In this document: positions 37,343 through 46,128 of the stretch, in pieces
Position numbering within the stretch: the stretch's first letter is position 1
Layout of the letters: the number at the start of each line of letters is the position of its first letter
Source of the DNA: Desulfurivibrio dismutans
Lineage (GTDB): Bacteria; Desulfobacterota; Desulfobulbia; Desulfobulbales; Desulfurivibrionaceae
DNA length: 64,000 bases
NCBI RefSeq assembly: GCF_029210385.1
Contig: NZ_JARGDQ010000006.1
Location: forward strand, 159,167 to 223,166
Direction: 5' to 3'
Position numbers and translations under genes: made by a program
The notes under the pieces: model-generated
What the model saw: the letters and a program-made list of their open reading frames with translations, nothing else
What the model was told of the DNA's origin: nothing
Database searches by the model: none

Positions 37343-38336
37343 TGTTTTTCCTGTTCATTCTTTTGAAAAAACCCTCGGCCGTCGACTCATACACCGGCAG
37401 GCTCAGAACTTTTGCCTGCAGGCAGCCATCCTCCGGGCATACCTCGATGCATTTGCCGCACATCATGCAGTCGTCCTTGACGATATTTTTACTTTCCAGA
37501 TCATCGGCGATGGCCCGAATGCCCATGTCGCAGGCCCGGAAGCAGTTGCCGCAACGGGTGCATTTGGCCCCGTTTTTGGTCAGCCGCAGCAGCCCGGTCC
37601 GGGAAAAGATGTAGTGGAGGGCGCTCATGGGGCAAAAAAGGCAAAAAAATCGTGGCTTGAACAACGAACCGATAATCAGCAGGCCGGTAATCGCCAATCC
37701 CAGGGCGGTGAGGGTAAGTTTGGCAAGGGAACTGAAATCAATGGCCAGTTGGCTGAAGTCGCCGGTGAACAGCGGCAGGATGGTACGTCCAGGGCAGATC
37801 ATGCAAAACGGCACTCCCCAGTCGTGACCCAGCTTGGGCAGCCCGAAAAAGCTGTTGCCGATGGCCATGGGAATCAGGATCAACAGGGCCAGCAGGACAT
37901 ATTTGATCTTGCTGAGTCGCTGAAAAACCGGCTCGGAATAACCGGCAGCCCGGATATTGAGTTTGCGTCTGAGCGAGCTAAGCCAGTCCTGCAGGGTGCC
38001 CAGAGGGCAGATAAAGCCGCACCAGGCCTTGTTGAAAACCACAAAGAAGGCAACAAAGGTAGCCAGGCCGATCAAAATCGCCAACCCACGGCCGCCGAAC
38101 AGCTGCGACCAAGGGGTAGCCATCTGATGCTGGAACCCCAGCAGATAGCAGGCGCCGCCATGCAGATCGCTGTACAAACAGGCGAAGGTGGGCAGCTGAT
38201 TGCCGACGTTGATGGCCAGATAACCGCCGTAGATCAACAGCACAAAGGAAAACAGCTGAACATAGAAACGAAACCGGCCGAGGCTGGCGTGGTTAACAAC
38301 CCGCCGCAGATCTTTCAGACTATTCATCAAAGACAA
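37335..38336 (-). CDS. NapH/CcoG-like membrane polyferredoxin
   Basis: A 333-residue membrane protein with about four to five transmembrane helices (clear ones near residues 24-44, 80-100, 142-160 and 205-225). Cytoplasmic CxxxCP motifs CGFICPLG, CMICPG and CLFCPMS are NapH-like, and the C-terminus carries two [4Fe-4S] motifs (CTRCGNCFRACDMG, CMMCGKCIEVCPEDGC). NapH-type proteins move electrons between quinol and soluble Fe-S carriers. Overlap with the HgdB-like gene (8 bases) suggests it supplies or accepts electrons for that ATP-driven system. It also overlaps the upstream gene by 17 bases. Confidence 0.88.
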   Translation of the reverse strand: MSLMNSLKDLRRVVNHASLGRFRFYVQLFSFVLLIYGGYLAINVGNQLPTFACLYSDLHGGACYLLGFQHQMATPWSQLFGGRGLAILIGLATFVAFFVVFNKAWCGFICPLGTLQDWLSSLRRKLNIRAAGYSEPVFQRLSKIKYVLLALLILIPMAIGNSFFGLPKLGHDWGVPFCMICPGRTILPLFTGDFSQLAIDFSSLAKLTLTALGLAITGLLIIGSLFKPRFFCLFCPMSALHYIFSRTGLLRLTKNGAKCTRCGNCFRACDMGIRAIADDLESKNIVKDDCMMCGKCIEVCPEDGCLQAKVLSLPVYESTAEGFFKRMNRKNNG

Positions 38337-39357
38337 TCCCCCGGTAGGGCCGCCGACGCCGCTCTCGATGAAGATAAACCCCGGCCCCGCCGACGACCAT
38401 CATGGCGGCGGCCAGCAGCAGCCCGTAGCCATAGGAGGAGTATTCCCGCACCGGCGGTGAATAAACCCAGGGGTGGGTGGCCCGATAACTGACCATTGAA
38501 TAGGCTTGCCCCCTGAACTGCCCGGATTTATCCGCCTGCCAGCGAGCGCTCACCTCGAAAGGGCCGCGATGGCTGCGCCGGAAATCCTGCCACAAAGAGG
38601 GATAGTAATCACGGACCAGTTGAATATGTGCCACCCCCTGCTCATCGCTGGTCACCGTTTTGCGCCAGCCCTGTTCGGAGGTGAGGGTCACTTCAGCCCC
38701 GGCCACCGGTTCTCCGTAGGAGAGTACGGTGATCCGCAGGTTGTCGCCGGAGGTTACCGCCGCGTGGAAATTGCGGTTCCAGAGGTCATCCACCACAATT
38801 TCAAAGGGAATGGTATCAAGAGACTGGGGATTGGTGAGTTCGGGGTCAAACTTGCCGTTATGACCCCACCGGCAACTGTGGTGCATGGTGATCCATTTGG
38901 CCACCCGCACCTGCAGCACTTCGTCTTCCACTCCCCGTTCCACCACATAAACATTGTGGGCACCATGGGTTGGCCCATCCCCCGGCGGAGTCGAGAAGGA
39001 AACCCGGGGACTGGCCCCCAGGATCAGCTCCGGTTCAATCACCGCCCCGTCCGGCCGGCGGACGTAGGCGTTGACCTCGGCCCCGCGCCGGTAGTGATTG
39101 AGATGATAGGTCCGCCGGGGCACGGGGCGGTGTTCCGATTCCAGTTGCACCTCCCGGCCGCCCCGGCCACCGCCATGATCGGCATGACCTTCCAGGCATT
39201 CTTCCTCGTCCCCCGCCTCAGCCTCAGTCGTGGCGGTGGCAGGCGGGGCCAGGGTCAGGCGCAGGTGATCCAGCTCACCGGCCACGGCCGACTTCGCCAC
39301 CCCCGGCAGCAGCAACAGTGCCAGCAGAGAGGCAAAAAGCAACACCGGCCGGTTCAT
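38320..39357 (-). CDS. Periplasmic protein of unknown family with C-terminal membrane anchor
   Basis: A 345-residue protein with a cleavable signal peptide (residues about 1-27), a His/Glu/Cys-rich patch (EEECLEGHADHGGGRGG), a HHSCRWGHNGKF segment, a likely beta-sandwich or DUF4198-like carboxypeptidase-regulatory fold near residues 200-260 (YGEPVAGAEVTLTSEQGW), and one C-terminal helix (GYGLLLAAAMMVVGGAGVYL) followed by a positive tail. The His/Cys clusters look suited to metal binding. Its ATG overlaps the receptor stop by 4 bases. DUF4198 proteins are often found with nickel, cobalt or other metal uptake genes, which fits the TonB context, but I could not confirm the family. Confidence 0.7.
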   Translation of the reverse strand: MNRPVLLFASLLALLLLPGVAKSAVAGELDHLRLTLAPPATATTEAEAGDEEECLEGHADHGGGRGGREVQLESEHRPVPRRTYHLNHYRRGAEVNAYVRRPDGAVIEPELILGASPRVSFSTPPGDGPTHGAHNVYVVERGVEDEVLQVRVAKWITMHHSCRWGHNGKFDPELTNPQSLDTIPFEIVVDDLWNRNFHAAVTSGDNLRITVLSYGEPVAGAEVTLTSEQGWRKTVTSDEQGVAHIQLVRDYYPSLWQDFRRSHRGPFEVSARWQADKSGQFRGQAYSMVSYRATHPWVYSPPVREYSSYGYGLLLAAAMMVVGGAGVYLHRERRRRPYRGIVFDE

Positions 39358-41411
39358 ACTCCGCTCCCACCCCAGCGGTAGGAAAGACCGGCAAAGAAGG
39401 TCCGGGGGCCGCCGGAATAGAGCCCCATGCCGGTATCACTGGTAGAACTGGTGGTAACGTAGGTGGCATACTCTTTATCGGCCAGGTTGTTGACGTGGGC
39501 CCAGAAGGACCAGCTTTGCCAGTCGTAACCGGCCCGCAGGTTGAACAGGGCCGGCCGGGAATAGGTCAGTTCGTTGGCGTTATCGGCATACTGCCGGCTG
39601 ATTTCATCCATCTCCAGTTCTACCTCAAAACCCTCGAAGGGCAGCACGGCCAGGCGGACATTGAGCCGGTGCCTGGGGGAACGCGGCAGCCAATTACCGG
39701 AGTAGTCAACCCCGCCGTCACGGAAGCGGTCGAACTTGTTTTCGGCATAGGTATAAGACAGCCCCACCCGGCTCCAGACCAGGGGAGCATAGCTGGCGGC
39801 AAGCTCCAGGCCCGTGTGTTCGGTCTTGGCGGCATTACGGTATTCCGAGGTAAATGGACCGGTGGTAACCTGGACGATCTTCTCCCGAATGGTCATATGA
39901 TAGAGGGCCAGATCCAGTTTCGCCCGCCCATCAAGGAGAATACTGCGCAGGCCGACTTCGTAGTTGTCGGCCTTTTCCGGATCCAGATCGGGGTTGCGCA
40001 GCCGAGAGGTAAAAAGCTGGCTGGTGGTGGGCACCACAAAGCCTTGAGAATAGCTGGCATAGAGATTGAGATTGGCCAACGGATCGTAAGTCAGTCCCAC
40101 CTTGGGGCTGAGACGGGAAAAGCTCTGTTTTCCTTCCAGGCCATCGGTGCCCAGCAGATTATCGGTCAGTTCATAACGGACCCAGTCATAACGGGCCCCC
40201 GCCTGCAGTTTAAAGTTATCTCCCAGCCGGCGGTCAAGTTGCAGATAAGGCGCCGCCGCCTCGGTTTCAATATCATAGGAGTCATTCAGGCCGGTGACCG
40301 TATAAGAAGTATACTTTTTACTCACCGGATCGCGGGTCACCGCCAGGCCGTACACTTCGGCCTCATGCTTGCCGGTCTGCAGATCAATCCCGCTCACCAG
40401 CTTGGTTGCCAGCGGGTCGAGCTCCCGCGTGTAGAGCAGTTGCAGATCGATATCGTAGCCCTCGATATCGGAATAAGTGCTGGCCGCCAACACGGGACTC
40501 AATTGCCGGAAGCTGTAACCGGGATAAACGACATGGTCGATCCGGCGATAGCCCAGGGTTACATCGAAATCGCCGCCGGCCAGTTCGGTGGCGTAAGCAA
40601 TGGCCGGGGCAAATTTTTCCATCTCGACATTGGCAAAGGTGTGATAGCTCTGCTGCCAGTCGTCGTCAAAGTCCTGTTCATCCAATGAACCGGCGGTATT
40701 GTTATCGAACTTGACGTAATCAAACTCGAAGGACCAGATGGAGGCCCCGGCGGTAAAATGCTGCAACCGGACATTGGCCGCCTGCCGCTCACTCTCGGTG
40801 TTTTCCCGCCAGCCCTTGCGATCTTTGAAGTTGAAATCGACGTTGTAGCTGAGGGATTCCGAAGTGCCGCTGACATAGGCCCCGCCGCGGTACTCGTCGT
40901 ACTCGCCGGCTTCTCCCCAGGCAGTAATCTCGGGTTCGGCGGTGGGCTTTTTGGTGATCAGGTTGATCACCCCGCCGATGGCGTTGCTGCCGTAAAGCGC
41001 CGAGGCCGGTCCCTTGACCACCTCGATCCGTTCGATATTGGCACTGTTGATCTCGCGAAAGTTAACCCCACCGCTGCCGTAAGTGCGGCTGGGGCGGCCA
41101 TTGATGAGCACCAGGGTGTAAGGGTTGGTGAAATGGGTGGGCACCCGAATGGAGGTAAGTTCTTCATCGCCGCCGAAGTTACTGGTCAGCACTCCCGGCA
41201 CCCGTTGCAGCAGTTCGCCGGCATTGCGGTACTTAACCCGCTCCACCTCATCCTGGCCGATGACCTCGATGGTGGCGGTGGAATCCTTCCGTTGTTCTTC
41301 AATCCGCGAGGAGGTGACCACCACCTCATCCAGTTCCCGCCTGATCTCTCCAGCCAGGGCCGGACCGGCCAGCAGACCAATGGCCGCCACCGTAAAAAAC
41401 TCCTTTTTCAT
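39354..41411 (-). CDS. TonB-dependent outer-membrane receptor
   Basis: A 685-residue receptor: signal peptide (residues 1-20), plug domain (DEVVVTSSRIEEQRKDSTATIEVI ... VKGPASALYGSNAIGGVINLIT) and a 22-strand-type beta-barrel. It resembles the BtuB/CirA group that takes up cobamides, siderophores or metal chelates; the ligand cannot be told from sequence. ATG 41411 follows a GAGAGGG site; the longer open frame from 41552 crosses the promoter and palindrome and is not coding. First gene of the eight-gene operon ending in tonB. Confidence 0.93.
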   Translation of the reverse strand: MKKEFFTVAAIGLLAGPALAGEIRRELDEVVVTSSRIEEQRKDSTATIEVIGQDEVERVKYRNAGELLQRVPGVLTSNFGGDEELTSIRVPTHFTNPYTLVLINGRPSRTYGSGGVNFREINSANIERIEVVKGPASALYGSNAIGGVINLITKKPTAEPEITAWGEAGEYDEYRGGAYVSGTSESLSYNVDFNFKDRKGWRENTESERQAANVRLQHFTAGASIWSFEFDYVKFDNNTAGSLDEQDFDDDWQQSYHTFANVEMEKFAPAIAYATELAGGDFDVTLGYRRIDHVVYPGYSFRQLSPVLAASTYSDIEGYDIDLQLLYTRELDPLATKLVSGIDLQTGKHEAEVYGLAVTRDPVSKKYTSYTVTGLNDSYDIETEAAAPYLQLDRRLGDNFKLQAGARYDWVRYELTDNLLGTDGLEGKQSFSRLSPKVGLTYDPLANLNLYASYSQGFVVPTTSQLFTSRLRNPDLDPEKADNYEVGLRSILLDGRAKLDLALYHMTIREKIVQVTTGPFTSEYRNAAKTEHTGLELAASYAPLVWSRVGLSYTYAENKFDRFRDGGVDYSGNWLPRSPRHRLNVRLAVLPFEGFEVELEMDEISRQYADNANELTYSRPALFNLRAGYDWQSWSFWAHVNNLADKEYATYVTTSSTSDTGMGLYSGGPRTFFAGLSYRWGGSGV

Positions 41412-41478
41412 CCCTCTCTCCCCATAACGTTTGATCTGGTTATTGACGCCCACCGGCGACAATCGGTAAAGGGTGACT

Positions 41479-41507
41479 ATTATAATCTTTCCGGCGGGTG
41501 CGACAAT
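41479..41507 (-). promoter_or_regulatory. Predicted sigma-70 promoter of the TonB receptor operon
   Basis: On the minus strand a perfect TATAAT (41484-41479) is preceded by TTGTCG (41506-41501) with a 16-base spacer. The receptor ATG lies 68 bases downstream of the -10. The -35 lies within the long inverted repeat. Confidence 0.75.
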
Positions 41508-41531
41508 GTGACGAATTGTCGCACCCGCCGG
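41491..41531. promoter_or_regulatory. 41-bp perfect inverted repeat overlapping the receptor promoter (operator candidate)
   Basis: CCGGCGGGTGCGACAAT (41491-41507) and ATTGTCGCACCCGCCGG (41515-41531) are exact reverse complements separated by seven bases. It covers the -35 region and stops six bases before the -10 box. A repressor bound here would block transcription. There is no plus-strand gene ending nearby and no T-tract, so a terminator is less likely. Confidence 0.75.
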
Positions 41532-41679
41532 TCCATTAAAAATGGAAAACAATTACCGGGATTCTGGGGATTGTTTTTCTACAGTACCGGAGGATTGGCA
41601 AAAACAGAGAGCTGTAGTAAAAATGTAGAAAAGAGAGATAAATCGGCAGGACAAGAAGAAGCAACCGCGAGGAATCACC

Positions 41680-41832
41680 ATGAGCAGCAAACGCCAACGC
41701 CGGCGGGCCACGGATCGTCGTCTGGCCAAGCAGCGGCCCCGGCAGCGCACCCCGGTCACTTTCTGGACCATCGTTATTGTTTGCGTGGCGGCCCTGGCCC
41801 TGTTTCTCGCCCGGGCCACCCGCCTGCTTTAG
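41680..41832 (+). CDS. Small basic single-pass membrane protein
   Basis: A 50-residue open frame with a good ribosome site (GAGGAAT before ATG 41680). Residues 1-25 are extremely rich in Arg, Lys and Gln (MSSKRQRRRATDRR...), and residues 27-44 form one hydrophobic helix (FWTIVIVCVAALALFLA) followed by Arg-rich ends. It is divergent from the TonB receptor operon and convergent with uvrC. Function unknown; it could also be a chance frame, but the charge/helix layout and ribosome site argue for a gene. Confidence 0.5.
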   Translation: MSSKRQRRRATDRRLAKQRPRQRTPVTFWTIVIVCVAALALFLARATRLL

Positions 41833-41946
41833 GGCTGACACCGCTGAGGATGCCCCGCTCCGTATCACTTACCCCGGGTTGCTCCAGATGGACAGCCAAC
41901 GAGGTGAGGTGATGTCTTGAGCTGATTAACGGGGCCGGACCAGTAT

Positions 41947-43803
41947 TTACTGGTCGGCAGGCACAGTGGCCCCAGCGGCCGGCGGTTTTGCGACCTGATC
42001 GCCCCGCAGGTGCCGATGAATAACCGCCGCCAGTTCCGTTCCAACTCCCGGCACGGCGGCCAGCGCCGCCGGGGAGGCGGCGGCGATTCCGGCCAGGCTG
42101 CCCAGATTTTTGAGCAGGGCCCGTTTGCGAGCCGGCCCCACCCCGGGAATCTGCTCCAGTTTGGAGACCAGTTGCTTCTTTTCCCTTAGCTGGCGGTGGA
42201 AGGTAATGCCATAGCGGTGCGCTTCATCACGCAGCCGCATAAAAAAAAGCAACACCGGAGAATGAGCGGCCAGGGCGAGAGGATTTTTCCGGCCCGGCCG
42301 GAAGAGCCGCTCCCCTGCCCCCTCCCGGTCCTTGGCAAGGGATACAAGTTCCAGAGTCGACTCCAGGCCCAGTTCGGCCAGAACCGCCCGGCCCACCCCC
42401 AATTGACCCTTGCCACCATCCAACACCAGCAGATCCGGCAGAACTTGGTCAGCGGCACTTCGGGTCAGGTGACGGCACAAAACCTCCCGCATCATGGCGT
42501 AATCGTCGGGGGTGGCAAGTTCACGAATATGAAAACGGCGGTAGCGGGAGCTTTCTTTCTCCCCCTGGTTGAATGATACCAGGGAACCGACGGCCTCACG
42601 GCCGCCCAGGTTGGAAATGTCCAGACATTCAATGCGCTGCGGCACCGTCGTCAGCTGCAAGGCCCGACGGATGGCCTCTCCCAGACTCTGCCAACCCGCC
42701 TGCTGCTTCTCCCGGGCCAACAACACCTGTTCAGCATTGTCGCCGGCCAGGGCCACCAGCGACTTCTTGTCACCCCGCTGGGGTACGGTCAACTGCACCG
42801 GCCCGCCCCTTTTTTCACTCAGCCATTCCGTCAGCGCTTGGGCCCCATCGGGGAGCAGGGGCAAAAAAATCCGCCGGGGAATCAGCCGCTGGGCCGGTTC
42901 ATAGAAGCGGCGCAGCAGTTCCGCCAGCACCTCCTCATCATCCCCCATGGGCTCGGCCAGAAAAAACTCCCGCTTATCAGCCAGTGCCCCTTCCCGGATC
43001 AACAGCATCGCCGCCGCCACCTGCCCGTACCGGCGCATCAGGCCGAAAACATCCAGATCGACCCGCTCCCGGCTCAGCACCACCTGCTTCTCCAGGGTCT
43101 GGTTAAGGGCCTGGATCTGGTCCCGCAGGGCAGCGGCCTCTTCGAAGCATAACCGGGCGGAAGCATCCTGCATCCGGCCGGTCAACTCTCGGATCAGTTC
43201 CCGCTTACGGCCTTCCAGAATCGCCAGCACCCGCCCCACCCGTTCCCGGTAATCATCAGGGCCGATGGCCCCGATACAGGGACCGGGACAACGCCCCATC
43301 TGGTAATTGAGACAGGCCCGCTGACCGGGGCTGAACTTCCTGGCCTTGCATCGGCGCAGGGGAAAAAGGGAGTTGAGCAGGCGCAGGGTTTCCCACATGG
43401 CCGCCGGCGAGGAGTAGGGTCCGAAATAGCGGGCCCCGTCGTTGCTCACCCGGCGGGTCATCAGCAGCCGGGGCCACTCTTCCTGCATCGTGACCTTGAG
43501 ATGGGGGTAACTCTTGTCATCGCGGAGAATGACGTTATAGCGGGGACGATGCTGCTTGATCAGCCCGGATTCGAGAATCAAGGCCTCCTTTTCGGTGCGG
43601 GTGAGCATGGTATCCACCCGCCCCACCTTGCTCAGCATCACCGCCGTCTTGCTGCGTCCCGCCGGATCAACCCGGGCATAAGACTGCAACCGCTTGCGCA
43701 GGCTGACAGCCTTACCCACGTACAATACCTGCCCGCCGGCATCCCACATCAGATAAACCCCGGGCGTGTCCGCCGCCTCGGCAACCATCTCCGGATCAAA
43801 CAT
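41947..43803 (-). CDS. uvrC: Excinuclease ABC subunit C
   Basis: UvrC makes both incisions in nucleotide excision repair. The 618-residue protein has the N-terminal GIY-YIG nuclease (TPGVYLMWDAGGQVLYVGKAVSLRKRL), a cysteine cluster (CKARKFSPGQRACLNYQMGRCPGPC), a UVR domain (ARLCFEEAAALRDQI), the RNase H-like endonuclease domain (IECLDISNLGG, PDLLVLDGGKGQLG) and a C-terminal helix-hairpin-helix pair (LEQIPGVGPARKRALL, AVPGVGTELAAVI). ATG 43803 gives the normal N-terminus; the frame also has GTG codons slightly upstream. Confidence 0.97.
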   Translation of the reverse strand: MFDPEMVAEAADTPGVYLMWDAGGQVLYVGKAVSLRKRLQSYARVDPAGRSKTAVMLSKVGRVDTMLTRTEKEALILESGLIKQHRPRYNVILRDDKSYPHLKVTMQEEWPRLLMTRRVSNDGARYFGPYSSPAAMWETLRLLNSLFPLRRCKARKFSPGQRACLNYQMGRCPGPCIGAIGPDDYRERVGRVLAILEGRKRELIRELTGRMQDASARLCFEEAAALRDQIQALNQTLEKQVVLSRERVDLDVFGLMRRYGQVAAAMLLIREGALADKREFFLAEPMGDDEEVLAELLRRFYEPAQRLIPRRIFLPLLPDGAQALTEWLSEKRGGPVQLTVPQRGDKKSLVALAGDNAEQVLLAREKQQAGWQSLGEAIRRALQLTTVPQRIECLDISNLGGREAVGSLVSFNQGEKESSRYRRFHIRELATPDDYAMMREVLCRHLTRSAADQVLPDLLVLDGGKGQLGVGRAVLAELGLESTLELVSLAKDREGAGERLFRPGRKNPLALAAHSPVLLFFMRLRDEAHRYGITFHRQLREKKQLVSKLEQIPGVGPARKRALLKNLGSLAGIAAASPAALAAVPGVGTELAAVIHRHLRGDQVAKPPAAGATVPADQ

Positions 43804-43935
43804 AACGTAAAAAAACACCACCAGGCATCATAGTTACCCCCGCCAACAACCACCAAAAGCAGGGCGCGGCGGTGCGATGGAACATGAGCACGCCGTCTGG
43901 GCAACGCCGCATCATTAAAACCCTCGCCAACAAAA

Positions 43936-44044
43936 GTTAAACGCCCAAGAGTGCGGCAGCTTGGGGCAATTGGCCGGGCGCCGCGTACCCCAGGTATGCA
44001 AGCCGGACCGATCGTCCCAAGATGTGGTGCTATTGGGCGCTTAC
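43936..44044 (-). repeat. Palindromic repeat PR5 at the V4R-gene stop codon
   Basis: Left arm TTAAACGCCCAAGAGTGCGGC pairs imperfectly with the right arm ending in GGTGCTATTGGGCGCTTA. The core hairpin is GCGTAC-CCCA-GGTATGC. The TAG stop of the V4R gene (44030-44032) lies inside the arm. Confidence 0.75.
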
Positions 44045-44560
44045 CGGACGTACTTCGAAGCGGCAGACCCGATCCCCGGTACACCAGCAGTCGGTTTCCT
44101 TGACCCTGAACTCGTCGTCCAGGTAGGAGCCGAACACTCCGGCCAATAACCCCTCATCAAAGGTGCAGAGCATCTCGTTGCTCACCGGCAACCCGGAACA
44201 GTCCAGATCCTCGGCCACGGCCAAAACAAACTGTTTGTTTGCCAGGTCGGCCTTTTCCACCTTCAGCAGGCCGATGGACTGCTCCTCCAGCAGGTCGGTA
44301 AGCAGTTGCACGAAGTGGGCAAAATCATCAGGGGAGCCAAGCTTCTGATACAGTGCCTTACCGGCCTGTTGTCCGGCTTCGTAAAAAATGCGATTGGTCT
44401 GTTCAACCCCGAGGTGGCTGATCATTACATCCCGCAAGGTGAACTGCATAAGGCGGTAGGCCGTCACACTGGTCCGCGAACCCAGAATGGGTCGCCCCCA
44501 GATGATATCGCCCAGTTGCTCCCAGTCAAACTGCGGGCTGTCGCCTTCCTCGTTAAACAT
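44030..44560 (-). CDS. V4R-domain protein
   Basis: A 176-residue V4R (4-vinyl reductase) domain protein, a small-molecule-binding fold. The C-terminal signature KETDCWCTGDRVCRFEVRP holds the cysteines that in this family bind zinc or form part of the ligand pocket. The start ATG 44560 (MFNEEGD) has an AAGGTG site at proper spacing; a GTG two codons earlier is possible. The C-terminal VSAQ and stop are part of repeat PR5. It is followed by nothing on this strand until uvrC and preceded by a hypothetical gene and a receiver-PilZ regulator, so it may belong to a signalling group. Confidence 0.82.
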   Translation of the reverse strand: MFNEEGDSPQFDWEQLGDIIWGRPILGSRTSVTAYRLMQFTLRDVMISHLGVEQTNRIFYEAGQQAGKALYQKLGSPDDFAHFVQLLTDLLEEQSIGLLKVEKADLANKQFVLAVAEDLDCSGLPVSNEMLCTFDEGLLAGVFGSYLDDEFRVKETDCWCTGDRVCRFEVRPVSAQ

Positions 44561-44650
44561 GGCCACACCTTTATAAAATATGTTAGTTATCGCCTTTTTT
44601 ATGGCCCGGCCCCATCAGCCCTGGCGCTGGCAAGCCCGTTCAGAGCCGAT

Positions 44651-45157
44651 TTACTCGGCATCCTGGCAGCATAAGGTCAGCCAGGCGGAGCAGGCAGGGG
44701 CTCGGTCCAGTTGCAATTGCCGCAAAAAAGCGGCCAGTTCCACCGCCGTGCAGTTAAGACAGGAAGTGCGAGCCCCGGCCTGCACCTCGTGCAATTCATT
44801 ATCTAAAAAAGTGGTCAGCGCCGCAACAACTTCCTGCTCCAATTTTGGTTGGGGCGGCAACTGGTGACGCTGGAGAAACTGTGCCAACCGCCGCCAGTTC
44901 CAGATGACCCGCCGCACTCCCCGGTACAACGGCCGGTCGCGGTTGGCCGGGGTCAGATCCCGCAACATAATCTCGCAATAACGGGCTATGACCTGTTGCT
45001 GCAAATAAGCGAGCTCCGCCGGAGTCGCTTCCAGGCCGGGCCCCTGGGGGTCGGCGCTTAAAAAATAAAGGGAATTGTAGTAGGCGATCTCGGGAATCTC
45101 GCCGGCATGACGGATAATCAGCCCTTCATCGGTGATCAGTGGTTGACGGTTTTCCAT
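44651..45157 (-). CDS. Hypothetical protein with cysteine-rich C-terminus
   Basis: A 168-residue soluble protein of no recognised family. The N-terminus (PLITDEGLIIRHAGEIPEIAYYNSLYFLSAD) reads like a beta-rich unit; the middle is helical (IWNWRRLAQFLQRHQLPPQP). The last 40 residues contain five cysteines (TSCLNCTAVEL, APACSAW, LTLCCQDAE), suggestive of metal or cluster binding. It lies between the V4R gene and the receiver-PilZ gene on the same strand. Confidence 0.65.
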   Translation of the reverse strand: MENRQPLITDEGLIIRHAGEIPEIAYYNSLYFLSADPQGPGLEATPAELAYLQQQVIARYCEIMLRDLTPANRDRPLYRGVRRVIWNWRRLAQFLQRHQLPPQPKLEQEVVAALTTFLDNELHEVQAGARTSCLNCTAVELAAFLRQLQLDRAPACSAWLTLCCQDAE

Positions 45158-45191
45158 TTAGTCAAGAACGAATTTGGCAAATTGCCGCCGA

Positions 45192-45968
45192 TCAGTCTTC
45201 GGCAATAACGTCAGGGGCCTTCGAGGCCAGCCACTTGATCAGTTTTCCGAGCTGACGTTCCACGTCCCGTTCCATGGTACCGGGGTGAAAATACAGTGCC
45301 AACTGAAAATCAAGAGAGGTGGGATGGAAGGTATCGGCGGCCTCCAGGCGCACAATCCGGCCGAACAGGCCGCTGAGCAGCGAGGTTTCCTGTTCCAGGC
45401 CATTGGGGTCAAGCAGCTTGAGCTCCAGCTCCGCCATCCGGAACAGCCCGATGACGGGATCAAATTTCATCCCGGTCAAGGCAGCGCCGGTCCGGCTGAT
45501 ATCCAGCAGCTGGCCGCTGAAGCTCTTCTTGTTCACCCGCAGGGTGGCCACATGCTCCGGCAAGGCGTAACGCTGCTCCTGGCGACGATTCATGACGTTG
45601 ATCGAGGCCCGGATTTTCCTCTCCATTTCAGTGGCGGTAAAAGGCTTAACGATGTACTGGGTAACCCCCAACTGAATGGCCATGATAATAAAATCACGAT
45701 CCCCGTTGGTGGTCATCATGATAAAGGGAATTTCCTGCAGGGCCCGGTCGTTGCGCACCTCGTAAAGCAGCTCTTCCCCGTTGACATTGGGCATGTTCCA
45801 GTCGGAAAGGATGATATCGACCTTTTGCGAACGCAGAATTTCCAGCGCCGCCCGCCCATCCTCCGCCAGAAAGACGTTTTCGGGGGCAAAGATCAACCGC
45901 AGGGTGCGGTCCACCAGAGTGCGAATAGTGGCACTGTCATCGACCACCAGGAAGGAAATTTTATACAA
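45192..45968 (-). CDS. Response regulator with receiver and PilZ-like domains
   Basis: A 258-residue protein. Residues 1-125 form a receiver domain: DD at 10-11, phospho-acceptor Asp in ILSDWNMPNVNG, Thr in MMTTNG and Lys in IVKPF. Residues about 130-240 form a PilZ-type domain (RRQEQRYALPEHVATLRVN, LLDISRTGAALTGM), where RRxxxR-like and DxSxxG motifs of cyclic-di-GMP binding are recognisable. It probably links a phosphorelay to c-di-GMP control of motility or adhesion. No kinase adjoins it. Confidence 0.88.
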   Translation of the reverse strand: MYKISFLVVDDSATIRTLVDRTLRLIFAPENVFLAEDGRAALEILRSQKVDIILSDWNMPNVNGEELLYEVRNDRALQEIPFIMMTTNGDRDFIIMAIQLGVTQYIVKPFTATEMERKIRASINVMNRRQEQRYALPEHVATLRVNKKSFSGQLLDISRTGAALTGMKFDPVIGLFRMAELELKLLDPNGLEQETSLLSGLFGRIVRLEAADTFHPTSLDFQLALYFHPGTMERDVERQLGKLIKWLASKAPDVIAED

Positions 45969-46128
45969 AGCAAGAACCTCTACTCAATCAAGCCATATCT
46001 ATCTGTTTGGAAAATAAAAGTTAGGGTTAAGGGTGCTCCAGCCACTCTCTGTTGTCAAGAAAATATTAATAAATCGGCATAATGTCTTGACCCTTTTGAC
46101 CCGGTCGCCATCAAGCAGGGCGCCGATC

